Assembly: GCA_016235265.1 (NCBI GenBank)
Contig: JACRLI010000015.1
Span: 436,401-500,400 of the forward strand
Reading direction: 5' to 3'
Length of the DNA stretch: 64,000 nucleotides
Source of the DNA: Candidatus Eisenbacteria bacterium
GTDB taxonomy: Bacteria > Eisenbacteria > RBG-16-71-46 > JACRLI01
The translations under genes and the position numbers were made by a program. The notes under the pieces are model-generated. The model made no database searches. It was not told the origin of the DNA and was given only the letters and a program-made list of their open reading frames with translations. Shown here one piece after another: positions 57,547-64,000 of the stretch (position 1 is the stretch's first letter; each line of letters opens with the position of its first letter).

Positions 57547-60471
57547 ATGAATGCGTTCGCGCGCTCCGGCCTCGCGGGGGCCCTGGGACTGGCCCTCTGG
57601 GTCCTCTCGAGTCCCGTCTACGCTCTCACCCCTCCGGTGCGCGACGGCTTCCCTGAAATCGTGCGGCTCCGCGCCGCCGAGGGCGTGTTTGCGCCCCACC
57701 CGGACCCGGGCGGGGCCCCCTTGGCCACGCTCCCGCGGCGCCCGTTCGCGCCCGCCGCGTCGGCGGACACCGCGCGCCGCGCCCTGGTGGTGCCCACGGA
57801 CTTCGCCGACCAGCCGTCGGTGTACTCCTCGGACAGCCTGCGCTGGCTGCTGTTCGAGTTGCGCTCCAGCGGGCCGGGCACCGGCTCGCTCCGCGACTAT
57901 TACCGCGACGTCTCGCTGAACCAGCTCGATGTGACCGGCGCGGTGCACCCCTGGATCCGGGCCCGCTACCCCAAGAACTACTACGCGGCGTACCACTTCG
58001 GCCTCGGCGGCCTCTCCCCCACGACCCACAACGCGACCACGCTGGTGACCGAAATGGTCCAGGCCCTGGACAGCCTGGGGGTAGACTTTTCGCCCTATGA
58101 CGTGAACGGCGACGGCTACGTGGACGCCCTGTGGATCGTGCACAGCGGCCAGGGTGGGGAATACAACATGTCGGACGGCACCAATATCTGGTCGCACCAG
58201 AGCTCGCTCTCCGCGTGGGGGCTGCCGCCGTACATGACGCACACGCCGTGGCCCGGTCACCCGGGACAGTTCCTGCAGGTCAACCGCTACATCGTCCTGC
58301 CCGAGATGAGCAGCGTGCGCCCCGGGGAATTCACCGAGATCGGCACCTACTGCCATGAGTACGGGCACACCCTGGGTCTGCCCGACCTGTACAGCACCGT
58401 GGGCCCGCCCTACCCGGGCGTGGGCAACTGGGACCTCATGGCCGGCGGCGCGCACGGGGGCGATGGTCACCACCCCGAGTGTCCCTCGCAGCCGGGCGCT
58501 TGGACGCGCGCGTGGCTGGGCTGGCTGCCGCCCTCGAACGTGAGCGCCGAGGGGCCGGTGCGGATCGAGCCCACCGAGACCACGCCCGCCTCGCTCAAGC
58601 TGTGGAGCGACGGCCGGCCCCAGAACGAATACTACCTGCTGGAGAACCGCCACCCGCTGGGCTGGGACCGCTACCTTCCCGGCGGAGGGCTGCTGGTGTG
58701 GCACGTGGATGACGCCCTGGTGGCCGCCGGCCTGCCCACGAACTCGGTGCAGTCCTATCCCACGTTCGGCGTGCGGGTCATGGAAGCCGACGGGCTCGGC
58801 GACCTGTACCTCGGCGTGAACCGCGGTGACGCCGGCGACGTCTACCCCGGCTACTCGCGAAACACCGCCCTGGACGACGCCAGCGTGCCGGTCTCGCGGG
58901 ACAACCGCGGCGCCAACCCCAACGTGGCGGTGCGCGGTGTGCGGCTGAACTCCGACCGCTCGGTGGAGGCGTACCTGGCGTTCACTCCCGACCGCTGGCA
59001 GCCAGCGGGAACGGTGCGCGGTCCGGCGGGAACCCTGGCGCTCTCGGGTGGGGCGGGCTACACCGCGGTCACCGACGGTTCCGGATCGCTGCACCTGCTC
59101 TGGGCGGACGACTCGCAGGGGACGTTCCACGTGTATTGCCTGACCCGCCCGCTGGGGATGCGCTGGGAGGCCGCGCCCACGCAGCTGGACCAGTCCGAGG
59201 GAGCCTACACGTTCTCGGTCGCCACGGACGCGGACGGCGGCCTGATGGCGGCATGGACGCAGTATTCGGGCGGGCGCTCGCAGCTGGTCGCGCGCCATCG
59301 GTCCGCCGGGGGCACCTGGGAACCGCAGCAGGTGCTGCGGGACGGGGTCACCATCTCGTCCGTCCCGTCGCTGACGGGGGATTCGCGCGGGCTGGTGGCG
59401 TGCGCCTGGGCGGAACGAATGGCCACGGTGCCGGAGCGCGTGCTGTTGATGACCTGGAGCAACCCCGTGGGCTGGAATCTCTCCCCGTTCGTGCTCCCCG
59501 AAGACTCCGTCACCAGCCAGCCCGCGGTGGTGGCCGACGCCCGCGACGGGCTCCACCTCGCGTACCTGCTCAAGAGCGGCGTGAATGTCGGTCTCTACCA
59601 CACCTCCCGGCCGTATGGCGACGTGGCCTGGTCGCGGCCCAACGGGCCCCTGGCGTTGGGCCGGCTGGTGCGCCAGCCCTGCATCGCGGCGCTGGACAGC
59701 GACTGCGTGGTGGTGGCCTGGCGCGATGCCGGCGGCGGCAAGGACGTGATCATGTACCGGCGGCTCAACTCCGCGATCTGGGAGTCGCCCAAGGGGCCCA
59801 CCGGAACCTCCCTGGGCTCGGCCTGGCCGTTCTCCATGGTGAGTGATGCCGCCAGCAAGCGACTGACCTTCGTTTGGGACAGCGACCCGGGAGACGGGAT
59901 GCGCGTGATGTACCGCGACATCGGCCTGGAGTCGGCCTGGGACGCCGGCGAGCACGTGCTCGCGGGCCCGGACTCGGGTGGAGCATCTTCGCCCGGCGCG
60001 GTGCGCGGCGCCTCCGGCGGCATGGCGGTGGTGTGGCTGCAGAACGGGCGCGTGCACGTGCGGACCCGGCTGGGCACGGTCCCGGTGGGCCGGCCGCCCC
60101 AGATCGTGCCGCTGCCATCCTCGCCCTCGCACCTGGGGCAGAGCCGGCCCAACCCCATGAACCCCCACGCGGTGATCCCGTTCCGCGTGCCTGAATCCGG
60201 CGCAGTCCTGCCCGCCGGCGGGTCGGCCGCGCGTGGAGCCGGGGTGCCCGCACCTGCGGCTGCGGCGGGCCGCGTGAGCCTGGCCATCCTGGACGTGACC
60301 GGCCGGCGGGTGCGCATCCTGCTGGATGGGCCCCGCGATCCGGGCAGTTACGAAGCGACCTGGGATGGCCGGCTCGAAGACGGACGGCGCGCGCCCTCGG
60401 GGGTCTACTTCTATCGCCTGGACCTGGGGAGCGGCCGTGTCGAAACCCGCAAGCTGCTGCTGGTCCGCTAG
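57547..60471 (+). CDS. Secreted M6 (immune inhibitor A-like) metalloprotease with T9SS-type sorting domain
   Basis: The 974-residue protein has a signal peptide (SGLAGALGLALWVLSSPVYA) and an M6 catalytic domain with the zinc motif CHEYGHTLGLPDLYS (about residue 270). A calcium-loop-like DVNGDGYVDALW precedes it. A long beta-propeller-like region follows (LHLLWADD, LMAAWTQYSGG, LVACAWAERM repeats). The C-terminus is a FlgD-like sorting domain (LGQSRPNPMNPHAVI, VSLAILDVTGRRVR, GVYFYRLDLGSG..KLLLVR). GTG 57517 is an alternative start. It overlaps the beta-helix gene. Confidence 0.88.
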   Translation: MNAFARSGLAGALGLALWVLSSPVYALTPPVRDGFPEIVRLRAAEGVFAPHPDPGGAPLATLPRRPFAPAASADTARRALVVPTDFADQPSVYSSDSLRWLLFELRSSGPGTGSLRDYYRDVSLNQLDVTGAVHPWIRARYPKNYYAAYHFGLGGLSPTTHNATTLVTEMVQALDSLGVDFSPYDVNGDGYVDALWIVHSGQGGEYNMSDGTNIWSHQSSLSAWGLPPYMTHTPWPGHPGQFLQVNRYIVLPEMSSVRPGEFTEIGTYCHEYGHTLGLPDLYSTVGPPYPGVGNWDLMAGGAHGGDGHHPECPSQPGAWTRAWLGWLPPSNVSAEGPVRIEPTETTPASLKLWSDGRPQNEYYLLENRHPLGWDRYLPGGGLLVWHVDDALVAAGLPTNSVQSYPTFGVRVMEADGLGDLYLGVNRGDAGDVYPGYSRNTALDDASVPVSRDNRGANPNVAVRGVRLNSDRSVEAYLAFTPDRWQPAGTVRGPAGTLALSGGAGYTAVTDGSGSLHLLWADDSQGTFHVYCLTRPLGMRWEAAPTQLDQSEGAYTFSVATDADGGLMAAWTQYSGGRSQLVARHRSAGGTWEPQQVLRDGVTISSVPSLTGDSRGLVACAWAERMATVPERVLLMTWSNPVGWNLSPFVLPEDSVTSQPAVVADARDGLHLAYLLKSGVNVGLYHTSRPYGDVAWSRPNGPLALGRLVRQPCIAALDSDCVVVAWRDAGGGKDVIMYRRLNSAIWESPKGPTGTSLGSAWPFSMVSDAASKRLTFVWDSDPGDGMRVMYRDIGLESAWDAGEHVLAGPDSGGASSPGAVRGASGGMAVVWLQNGRVHVRTRLGTVPVGRPPQIVPLPSSPSHLGQSRPNPMNPHAVIPFRVPESGAVLPAGGSAARGAGVPAPAAAAGRVSLAILDVTGRRVRILLDGPRDPGSYEATWDGRLEDGRRAPSGVYFYRLDLGSGRVETRKLLLVR

Positions 60472-61843
60472 TCCCCGCGTGGCGGGGAGCACCCTGGCCG
60501 CGGCCCTGCTGTGGGCCGCGTTGCTGCCGGCCCCACCCGCCCGCGCGGCCCTGATCCGCGTGCCCGCCACCTTTCCCAGCGTGGACACCGCCCTGGTCAT
60601 GGCTCAGGCCGGCGACACGGTCCTGGTCTCCCCCGGCACGTGGCCATGCTCGGCCGAGATGCGCACCGGGGTGACCCTGGCCGGCCAGGGTGGCGCGGGC
60701 TCCGTGATCCTGGATGCGCAGGGCCGCGGTGCCGTGATCCGCCTCACGGATGCCAACGGCGCCACGGTGCTTCAAGACCTGACCCTGACCGGGGGCACGG
60801 GCGTGAGCAGCTCGGGGACCAGCTACGGGGGCGGGATCCACGGTTTGCGCTCCTCTCCGGTCCTTTCCCGCGTGCGCATCACAGCCTGCACGGCCCAGGT
60901 GGGAGGCGGCGCCTACTTCGAGCTGGGCGCGCCTTCGCTGCGCGCCTGCCTGCTCGACGGCAACCATGCCGAGTTCGGCGCCGGCCTGGCCACCAACCGC
61001 GCGGCGGCGCGGCTGGACACCTGCGAGCTCCACGGCAACGCGGCCACCGGGGCCGGCGGCGGCCTGCTGGCGCTGAATGGGTCCTCGTGCGCGGTGTACC
61101 TGGGCCAGATCGCCGCCAACACCAGCGACGGCGAGGGGGCGGGAGCCTACTTCCTGAACTCCGCCGCCAACCTGCTCAACGTGACGGTGCAGGGCAACGC
61201 GGCGGCGGGCGACGGCGGCGGGATCTACTGCGGGGCGGGCTGCTCGCTGGCCTTCGATTACGACGTGTTCCACTCCAATCACGCCGCGCGGGGGGGCGCC
61301 ATGTACCTGGGGTGCGCGGGCCCCTCGGGCCGGCCGCTGCCCGCGGCGCTCACCGCGGCGAGTCCCGCGTCCGCGGGCCTGGTGTGCAGCCAGGTCCAGG
61401 TGATCAACAACACGCTGTACGCGAACGTGGCCACCACGGCGGGCTCGGGGCTGGCCTTCAACGACGCCGTGCGGGCCACCGTGCTCTACAACATCGTGGC
61501 CCTGGGCCAGGGTGGCTACGGGATGAACTGCCTGGACCTGCGCTCCAGCGTGGACGCGCGGTGCAACGACGTGTGGAAGAACACCCCCGCCGACTGGGCC
61601 CCCGGCTGCGCCCCGGCGAGCAACCTGAGCATCAACCCGCTGTTCTGCGTCCCGGAGCAGCTCGACTTCCGGCTGTGCGAGAACTCCCCGATGGCGGCGG
61701 CGGGTTGCGGGATCTCGTTCGTGGGGGCCTTTCCCGTGGAATGTCCCCCCTGCCGCACCGCCGCCCGCGTCTCCACCTGGGGCCAGCTCCGCCGCCTCTA
61801 CGGCCCGGGCGCCTCGGCCTCCCCCGCACCCATCTCGCGGTAG
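60437..61843 (+). CDS. Secreted right-handed beta-helix protein
   Basis: About 468 residues. GTG 60437 is preferred: GGGGAG lies about 6 nt upstream and it supplies a basic n-region before the hydrophobic segment (LAAALLWAALLPAPPARA). It overlaps the M6 gene by 35 bp; GTG 60479 is the alternative. The body is a pectin-lyase-like solenoid starting RVPATFPSVDTALVMAQAGD, with repeated N-x-A-x-x-G-G-G-L/I turns. It resembles the protein at 1203. Enzymatic activity cannot be assigned. Its 3' end overlaps the convergent glycosyltransferase gene by 46 bp. Confidence 0.75.
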   Translation: MSKPASCCWSASPRVAGSTLAAALLWAALLPAPPARAALIRVPATFPSVDTALVMAQAGDTVLVSPGTWPCSAEMRTGVTLAGQGGAGSVILDAQGRGAVIRLTDANGATVLQDLTLTGGTGVSSSGTSYGGGIHGLRSSPVLSRVRITACTAQVGGGAYFELGAPSLRACLLDGNHAEFGAGLATNRAAARLDTCELHGNAATGAGGGLLALNGSSCAVYLGQIAANTSDGEGAGAYFLNSAANLLNVTVQGNAAAGDGGGIYCGAGCSLAFDYDVFHSNHAARGGAMYLGCAGPSGRPLPAALTAASPASAGLVCSQVQVINNTLYANVATTAGSGLAFNDAVRATVLYNIVALGQGGYGMNCLDLRSSVDARCNDVWKNTPADWAPGCAPASNLSINPLFCVPEQLDFRLCENSPMAAAGCGISFVGAFPVECPPCRTAARVSTWGQLRRLYGPGASASPAPISR

Positions 61844-63084
61844 CCGATCCACAGCAGCCACGCCGCGGGCAGGGCCCGCGTCGCGTGGTAGAGGACCCGC
61901 GTGCCCAGCCCCCACAGGGGCTCCGGATCGGCCTCCGGGGCCAGCCCCGGCACGTCGAAGAAGACCAGCGGCGAGGGCAGCGCCAGCAGCACGCCGGCCA
62001 GCAGCACCCCCGCCCGCCGATGCGGCAGGCGCGAGAGCATCCAGGTGAGCACCGGCAGGAGCAGCAGAGCGTGGTGCTCCCACACGTCGCGCGACACCGC
62101 GAAGTACATCGAGGTCCACAGGCACAGCATGAGCGGTACGTCGTGCCGCCCGCGCAGCGTGCGCCGCCACGCCAGCGCCACCAGCGCCAGGGTGAGCGCC
62201 AGCACCACCCCGCGCCACAGGGGCACCGCCAGGCCGCCCACGGTCACCGACCACGCCGCCGGCCAGGCGGCCTCGGCGGCGACGCTGACCAGCGCCTGCA
62301 GCCCGTGGTTGCCCGCGTGCGTCTTCGCCCCCAGTCCCATCACGAAGTAGCGCGCGAAGCGCGGCAGGTCCGCGGGGTGCGAGAGGAAGTAGGGCAACGT
62401 GAACAGCGCGACGGCGGCGGCGGCAACGGCCAGCGTGCGCCACGCGCGCTGGCGGTGGAACACCGGCACGTACAGCACGGTGGCGAACTTCCAGAGCAGC
62501 GAGAGGATCCAGAACCGCGCCAGGCCGGCCCCGTTGCCCGAAGCCGCCAGGCCGATCAGTCCCAGCACTCCCACCGCCAGGACGAGAGTGAACTGGCCCA
62601 GGTAGAGCTCCAGATAGAAGGACGCGAAGCCCAGCCACAGGGCGGGCACTGCCAGTCGCCATCCCCCGGTGGCACCCCATCGTCCCGCGAGTCGCCAGGC
62701 CCACAGGGAGCCCAGCAGGCACAGGAGTTCGGTGAGGGCCACCCAGGCCCAGTAGGCCGGCCAGGGCTGGAGGAGCGTCAGGAGTCGGCCGATAGTGAAG
62801 GCGAAGCCCGGGAAGTAGCGGAAGTTGCTGTAGGCGTAGGGCGGTTCCTTGGCGGCGGCCCCGTGCGGCAGGTCGTAGGCGTACAGGCTCCCGCCGTGAA
62901 GTCCTTGCAGGGAGCCCCAGTAGACGGTGAAGAAGTCCACCGCCTGGCCCTTGCGGTGGGTGGCGTCGTTGTACAGGAAGTCGAGCCGGCCGGAGCCCAG
63001 CGACTCCAGCATGGCCACGTGAAACAGCGCCGCTGCCAGCAGGGCCAGCCAGCCCGCCGCGGCCCCCGCGCGCGAGGATCTCAT
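61798..63084 (-). CDS. GT87/DUF2029-type polyprenol-phosphate-dependent membrane glycosyltransferase
   Basis: The 428-residue protein has about ten hydrophobic helices. Its first periplasmic loop has the GT87 pattern with an acidic residue after helix 1: AVDFFTVYWGSLQGLHGGSLYAYD, and later YSNFRYFPGFAF. Relatives such as PimE use polyprenyl-phosphate-mannose. Donor and acceptor are unknown here. Its promoter places the start of transcription at the ATG. The gene is convergent with the beta-helix gene and the last 15 codons overlap it. Confidence 0.78.
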   Translation of the reverse strand: MRSSRAGAAAGWLALLAAALFHVAMLESLGSGRLDFLYNDATHRKGQAVDFFTVYWGSLQGLHGGSLYAYDLPHGAAAKEPPYAYSNFRYFPGFAFTIGRLLTLLQPWPAYWAWVALTELLCLLGSLWAWRLAGRWGATGGWRLAVPALWLGFASFYLELYLGQFTLVLAVGVLGLIGLAASGNGAGLARFWILSLLWKFATVLYVPVFHRQRAWRTLAVAAAAVALFTLPYFLSHPADLPRFARYFVMGLGAKTHAGNHGLQALVSVAAEAAWPAAWSVTVGGLAVPLWRGVVLALTLALVALAWRRTLRGRHDVPLMLCLWTSMYFAVSRDVWEHHALLLLPVLTWMLSRLPHRRAGVLLAGVLLALPSPLVFFDVPGLAPEADPEPLWGLGTRVLYHATRALPAAWLLWIGYREMGAGEAEAPGP

Positions 63085-63091
63085 GCCGGGT

Positions 63092-63120
63092 ACGGTACGC
63101 CCTCCGGAGCCCGGGTGCAA
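63092..63120 (-). promoter_or_regulatory. Promoter of the GT87 gene; leaderless arrangement
   Basis: On the minus strand TTGCAC (63115-63120), 17-nt spacer, TACCGT (63092-63097), then 7 nt to ATG 63084. No SD fits in the gap. The -35 hexamer is identical to that of the 13,439 promoter. Confidence 0.6.
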
Positions 63121-63218
63121 CGCTAATTACAGCAGCTACTTGGGGTCCGCCGGAGCCGCGCGGCAGGCCCCGAGGGGAGCGCGCCCGGGGCGCGGGCAGG
63201 TGAGGCGCGCTTCCGAGG

Positions 63219-63248
63219 TTGACGGCTTCCCCCCGGGGCCCCTATTCT
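63219..63248 (+). promoter_or_regulatory. Promoter of the M23 peptidase gene
   Basis: TTGACG (63219-63224) and TATTCT (63243-63248) are separated by 18 nt, upstream of the gene that starts at 63313 or 63343. Confidence 0.5.
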
Positions 63249-63312
63249 GCCTCCACCCCCAGCAGCCGGCCGCAGCTCCCCCACCGCGGCCACCTCGCAT
63301 CGCTCTTCGTGC

Positions 63313-64000
63313 ATGACCGGAAACACAGGGAGGTCCATCGGTTTGCTCAAAACCCTGTTCGCCGCGACCCTGTTGTTCGCCCTGACCCCCGCGCCCCGGC
63401 CTGCCCACGCGGCCCCGGACGTGGTGGATTCGGGCGCGCGAATCGCGACGCATCGTCTGCCCGCGCCCGAGGGGTTGCACGGCCCCCTGTTCCACGACTT
63501 CCGCTACTACGGCCCGCTGGCTTCCGATTTCCGCTACTTCGGCCCGCCGCTGCCGGCCTCCGTGCCGGATCCCATCGGCCCCACGGCGGACGAGCTGGTG
63601 GACACCAGCCACCTGTTGCCGGGGCAGCTCACACCCATGATCTGGCCCACGGTCGGGGTCGGAGAGGCGCTCGCGGGTCCGCCCACGCCGGCAGACGAGC
63701 CGGAGCAGAGGTATGCGGGACCGCCGCTGCCGGTGGACGTGGCCATGCCCTTCGGACCGCCCGTGCCGCCTTCGGAAATCCCGACCGCCTACGGCTTCGT
63801 CTGGCCGGTGGGGGACGAAGACTCCTACCAGGAACCCGACGAAAAGGGCAATCCGGGCTTCCGGGTGGTGCAGGGCTTCATTCCGGGAGTGCGCCGTGGC
63901 GGGCGCCACATGGGGGTGGACCTCTCGAACCGCCAGTCCGGTTCGGTGGTGCGCTCCATCGCCGACGGCATCGTGGCGTTGGTGTCCGATCGCAGCAAGG
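63313..64000 (+). CDS. Exported M23 (lysostaphin-like) peptidase, 3' truncated by window edge
   Basis: About 229 residues are visible. ATG 63313 or TTG 63343 (GGGAGG 8 nt upstream) begins a signal peptide (LLKTLFAATLLFALTP...PAHA). A Pro-rich spacer follows with near-repeats DFRYYGPL, DFRYFGPPL, YAGPPLPVD and MPFGPPVPP. From about residue 160 an M23 domain begins (YGFVWPVGDED, GGRHMGVDLSN with zinc-ligand His and Asp, SIADGIVALV). The second ligand pair is beyond the window. It would cleave peptidoglycan crossbridges in the periplasm. Confidence 0.82.
   Translation, partial: MTGNTGRSIGLLKTLFAATLLFALTPAPRPAHAAPDVVDSGARIATHRLPAPEGLHGPLFHDFRYYGPLASDFRYFGPPLPASVPDPIGPTADELVDTSHLLPGQLTPMIWPTVGVGEALAGPPTPADEPEQRYAGPPLPVDVAMPFGPPVPPSEIPTAYGFVWPVGDEDSYQEPDEKGNPGFRVVQGFIPGVRRGGRHMGVDLSNRQSGSVVRSIADGIVALVSDRSK

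Noticed and set aside
57472..60600. 1,042-codon minus-strand open frame opposite the M6 protease
   Set aside because: Antisense artefact; the plus strand has the HEYGH zinc motif, signal peptide and sorting domain.
1..64000. tRNA, rRNA, IS elements, prophage or riboswitches
   Set aside because: No cloverleaf-like or rRNA sequence, transposase, terminal inverted repeats or known riboswitch core was recognised by eye; a covariance-model search would be needed to exclude small RNAs.

Overview
The window is a 64 kb piece of a very GC-rich bacterial chromosome, densely packed with genes. Several features point to the FCB group, most like Candidatus Eisenbacteria or a close relative. Five secreted proteins end in a FlgD-like / type IX (T9SS) type-A-like C-terminal sorting domain. 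There is a PorV/PorQ-like outer-membrane barrel, a large TonB-dependent receptor with a carboxypeptidase-regulatory-like N-domain, and a GWxTD-domain protein. The assignment is an inference from gene content; there is no rRNA or tRNA in the window to test it.

Layout. 1-1,068: end of an SCP-x-type thiolase and its Zn-ribbon/OB-fold (DUF35) partner. 1,203-4,181 (minus): Tat-signal protein, amidase and beta-helix protein operon. 4,381-6,056: DUF47/PhoU-like regulator and PiT phosphate transporter. 6,259-11,384: secreted sorting-domain protein and lipoprotein. 11,438-13,315 (minus): M3 oligoendopeptidase. 13,476-18,751: two convergent hybrid histidine kinases, the first frameshifted. 18,918-23,489 (minus): heme A synthesis (ctaA, ctaB), an NHL propeller and an MFS exporter. 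23,500-27,400: a lower-GC accessory island with a comM remnant, a sorting-domain protein and a MepA-like peptidase ORF broken by an in-frame TGA. 27,421-28,386: srkA. 28,463-42,811 (minus): a long co-directional run of ABC-F ATPase, alpha/beta hydrolase, rarA, yjbQ, comF, aroE, lgt, rodA, mrdA, mreD, mreC, mreB and a rhomboid-TPR protein. 43,134-44,402: gdhA. 44,751-45,736: decayed HNH endonuclease. 45,741-47,102 (minus): PBP4-type dacB. 47,132-47,734: ORF-less group II intron. 47,842-54,883 (minus): PorV-like, sorting-domain protein and TonB receptor operon. 55,137-57,301 (minus): NlpC/P60 and GWxTD proteins. 57,547-61,843: M6 metalloprotease and beta-helix protein. 61,798-63,084 (minus): GT87-type membrane glycosyltransferase. 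63,313-end: start of an M23 peptidase.

How the genes work together. The mre/mrdA/rodA block is the elongasome for rod-shape wall synthesis, and PBP4, NlpC/P60, M23 and the MepA-like peptidase are further wall-active enzymes. The TonB receptor, PorV-like barrel and sorting-domain proteins form an envelope-export theme. ctaA and ctaB supply heme O/A to terminal oxidases.

Signals worth attention: a MepA-like protein interrupted by one TGA inside its TIG domain; a roughly 600-nt intron scaffold wedged between a terminator and the dacB ribosome binding site; and a recurrent promoter architecture (TTGnnn, 17 nt, TAnnnT) in which several -10 boxes lie only 7-8 nt from the start codon, implying leaderless mRNAs. 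No CRISPR array, phage, plasmid-transfer module or recognisable defence island was found.
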